This document shows, one piece after another, positions 62,693 through 64,000 of a stretch of DNA of 64,000 nt. A program made the translations under genes and the position numbers. Position 1 is the first letter of the stretch; each line of letters begins with the position of its first letter. The DNA is from an uncultured Methylibium sp. (lineage in GTDB: Bacteria > Pseudomonadota > Gammaproteobacteria > Burkholderiales > Burkholderiaceae_C): positions 124,001 to 188,000 of the forward strand of contig NZ_CADEFR010000002.1 in the NCBI RefSeq assembly GCF_902826655.1, read 5' to 3'. The notes beneath the pieces are model-generated. The model saw nothing but the letters and a program-made list of their open reading frames with translations. It was not told the origin of the DNA and ran no database searches.

Positions 62693-63281
62693 TGTTCCGA
62701 CCCGAATCATCCCAGCAGGGGAACTGCTCCAGCACGTGAGTCGTGCTGCCTATCGCGGCACGGCCCTTCACTTCGGCCGCTCGGGTGGCAATCGCTACGA
62801 CGACCGGGCTCACCGGTTTGGCACGCTCTACGTCGGCTTCGACCTGGCAACCGCGCTCATGGAGTCGGTCTTCCGCCAGCACCGTTGGAGCCGCCGCGTC
62901 AAGCGCGTGATCACGCGAACCGAGGTGTACGCGCGCATGGTCAGGGCGATCGGCGTCCTCGAGCCGCTGTCGCTCGCCGATCTCACTGCGTCCGGCGTGA
63001 TGGCATCGCAGTTCGGACTGAACCTGGCACAGCTGGCCAGCCGTCGCTACGTTCACACGCAGCGAATCGCTGCGCTGGCACACGCGCTCGCCGAGCCCGG
63101 TGGCGCGCCTCGATTCGACGGCGTGCTCTACCCGTCGCGCAACAATCACCCGGCCGCGTGCGCCGCACTGTTCGACCGTGCAGCCGAGAAGCTCTCGCTC
63201 GTCGACGACATCGCGCTGCGCGACCACGTCGACTGGCCGAGTTTCCTCATGACGTACCAAGTCGTCGTCCTGCCCGCTTGA
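62679..63281 (+). CDS. RES-domain toxin (NAD-targeting type)
   Basis: A 200-residue protein; GTG at 62679 with GGCGGAG 7 bp upstream. The RES fold is marked by AYRGTALHFGRSGGNRYDDR, then LYVGFDLATALMESVFRQH and GVLYPSRNNHPAACAALF. RES toxins degrade NAD+. It overlaps the antitoxin, forming a two-gene stability or defence module near the element's right end. Confidence 0.8.
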   Translation: MPTPDVPTRIIPAGELLQHVSRAAYRGTALHFGRSGGNRYDDRAHRFGTLYVGFDLATALMESVFRQHRWSRRVKRVITRTEVYARMVRAIGVLEPLSLADLTASGVMASQFGLNLAQLASRRYVHTQRIAALAHALAEPGGAPRFDGVLYPSRNNHPAACAALFDRAAEKLSLVDDIALRDHVDWPSFLMTYQVVVLPA

Positions 63282-63530
63282 GGGCCGTCAGTTGTCCCGT
63301 TCTGCAGGAGCCAATCAGTACAAGAGGCAACTGCGCACTCAGGTTGTCGACGCCGTCACGGAGAACCTCACCAACCACGCAGCCCTCCCAGTTCGGCTGG
63401 GGTTGCTTGCCGCACTCTTCTCGAGCGGCAAGTACGATTGCCCCAGATGCTGCAGCCTTGCACGACCACCACGGCTTGTCGGCGGTAGATGGTTGGCACT
63501 GCTCCGTATCAGGCGATCCCTGGAGAGGTC
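63282..63530. other. 249-bp gap at the presumed right end of the element
   Basis: No supported gene. A TTG-started frame begins SRSAGANQYKRQ, but the rest has no clear family. The site of the att junction could lie here or just downstream; no repeat matching the left side could be proved. Confidence 0.35.
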
Positions 63531-63635
63531 ATGCCGGCTCGACGAAAGTGGGTAGCTAGACGGGTAGCCAGAAGAAAAAAAGCGCCGCAACCCTCTGAAA
63601 ACACTATAAAAATCAACAGCGTAGAGATAACATGA
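63531..63635 (+). CDS. 34-aa basic ORF coupled to xth
   Basis: GGAGAGG lies directly before the ATG. The product begins MPARRKWVARRVARRKKAP and its TGA overlaps the xth ATG (ATGA). The latter half is AT-rich. It could be a leader for xth or a fusion product formed by insertion of the element. Direct repeats GGGTAGC lie inside. Confidence 0.35.
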   Translation: MPARRKWVARRVARRKKAPQPSENTIKINSVEIT

Positions 63636-64000
63636 AACTCGCCACCTGGAACGTCAACTCGCTCGCCGTGCGCCTGCCGCAGCTGCTGGACTGGCTGCTC
63701 GCCAATCCGGTCGACGCGATCGTGCTGCAGGAAACCAAGCTCACCGACGACAAGTTTCCGCACGCCGAGATCGAGGCTGCCGGCTACCAGGTCCAGTGGC
63801 ACGGCCAGAAGACGTACAACGGCGTGGCGCTGCTGTCGAAGCCGACCGCCACCGGCATCGTGCGCAACATCCCCGGCTTCGACGACGCGCAGGCGCGGGT
63901 GATCGCCGGGACAGTCGGCGAGTTGCGCGTGATCGGTGCCTACTTCCCCAACGGCCAGGCGCCCGGCAGCGAGAAGTTCGACTACAAGATGCAGTGGCTG
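63632..64000 (+). CDS. xth: exodeoxyribonuclease III, N-terminal part
   Basis: The first 123 codons are visible; the window cuts the rest (usual length about 255-270). MKLATWNVNSLAVRLPQLLD and VLQETKL carry the Asn and the metal-binding Glu of the AP-endonuclease/exonuclease III fold, and YNGVALLSK follows. It repairs abasic sites. This looks chromosomal, so the ICE probably ends just upstream. Confidence 0.9.
   Translation, partial: MKLATWNVNSLAVRLPQLLDWLLANPVDAIVLQETKLTDDKFPHAEIEAAGYQVQWHGQKTYNGVALLSKPTATGIVRNIPGFDDAQARVIAGTVGELRVIGAYFPNGQAPGSEKFDYKMQWL

Noticed and set aside
63292-63555. 87-codon TTG-started ORF at the right edge
   Set aside because: Only the first dozen residues look protein-like; there is no ribosome site or known family.
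63540-63575. tRNA fragment as an attachment site (GGGTAGC repeats)
   Set aside because: The repeats do not fold into a tRNA arm set and no CCA end or anticodon loop is visible.

Overview
The window is GC-rich proteobacterial DNA. Codon use, the CadR/TRAP/ArgP-type genes and the style of the conjugation genes suggest a betaproteobacterium of the Burkholderiales; that assignment is inference. Most of it, from about 10.4 kb to 63.3 kb, is an integrative conjugative element (ICE) or closely related genomic island. No rRNA, tRNA or CRISPR array was seen.

Left flank (1-10.4 kb). A minus-strand operon encodes a TRAP transporter (dctQ, dctM), a TlpA-type thioredoxin and the start of another exported protein. 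It begins at a MerR-type promoter with a 19-bp spacer. A near-identical promoter lies next to cadR, a Cd/Pb-responsive MerR regulator, and faces a small membrane-protein gene. Next come a DsbA-like oxidoreductase between a decayed and an intact copy of an unusual recombinase-fold protein, then an ArgP-like regulator, an SSS-like transporter, a membrane fatty-acid-desaturase family protein and an ACT-domain protein.

ICE maintenance and regulation (10.4-18.8 kb). This part holds an AlpA-like regulator, a DUF1845/PFL_4669-family protein, several small conserved ICE proteins, an Hsp90-like GHKL protein, a zinc-finger/Toprim primase, a DUF932 protein, and an FlhD-like/FlhC-like pair that resembles the SetDC/AcaDC master activators. 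The gaps between these genes carry strong GC-rich stem-loops.

Cargo island 1 (18.8-23.5 kb, minus strand). Five genes lie in one apparent operon: a UmuD/LexA-like S24 autoprotease, a DUF5131 three-Cys protein, two different three-Cys-motif partner (TcmP) proteins, and an Abi-like HEPN-type protein.

Transfer genes. A MobH relaxase (traI), coupling protein (traD) and a DUF4400 protein lie at 23.8-28.0 kb. The F-type mating-pair apparatus (slt, ompA-like, traA, L, E, K, B, dsbC, traV, C, trbI, traF peptidase, traW, U, trbC, traN, F, H, G) lies at 41.3-61.6 kb. The layout recalls SXT/R391 elements but at low similarity.

Cargo island 2 (28.1-40.3 kb) splits the transfer region. A six-gene minus-strand operon with overlapping or abutting genes encodes a SNF2 helicase, KwaA, KwaB, a type III-like Mod methyltransferase, a DUF1016 PD-(D/E)XK nuclease and a Res helicase-nuclease. 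The Kiwa pair is therefore embedded inside a restriction-modification-like operon. A convergent gene encodes a GHKL ATPase apparently fused to a PD-(D/E)XK nuclease domain.

Right edge (61.6-64 kb). A small membrane protein, an antitoxin/RES-toxin pair, and exodeoxyribonuclease III (xth, cut by the window end) probably mark the return to chromosome. No functional ICE integrase or att site could be identified here.
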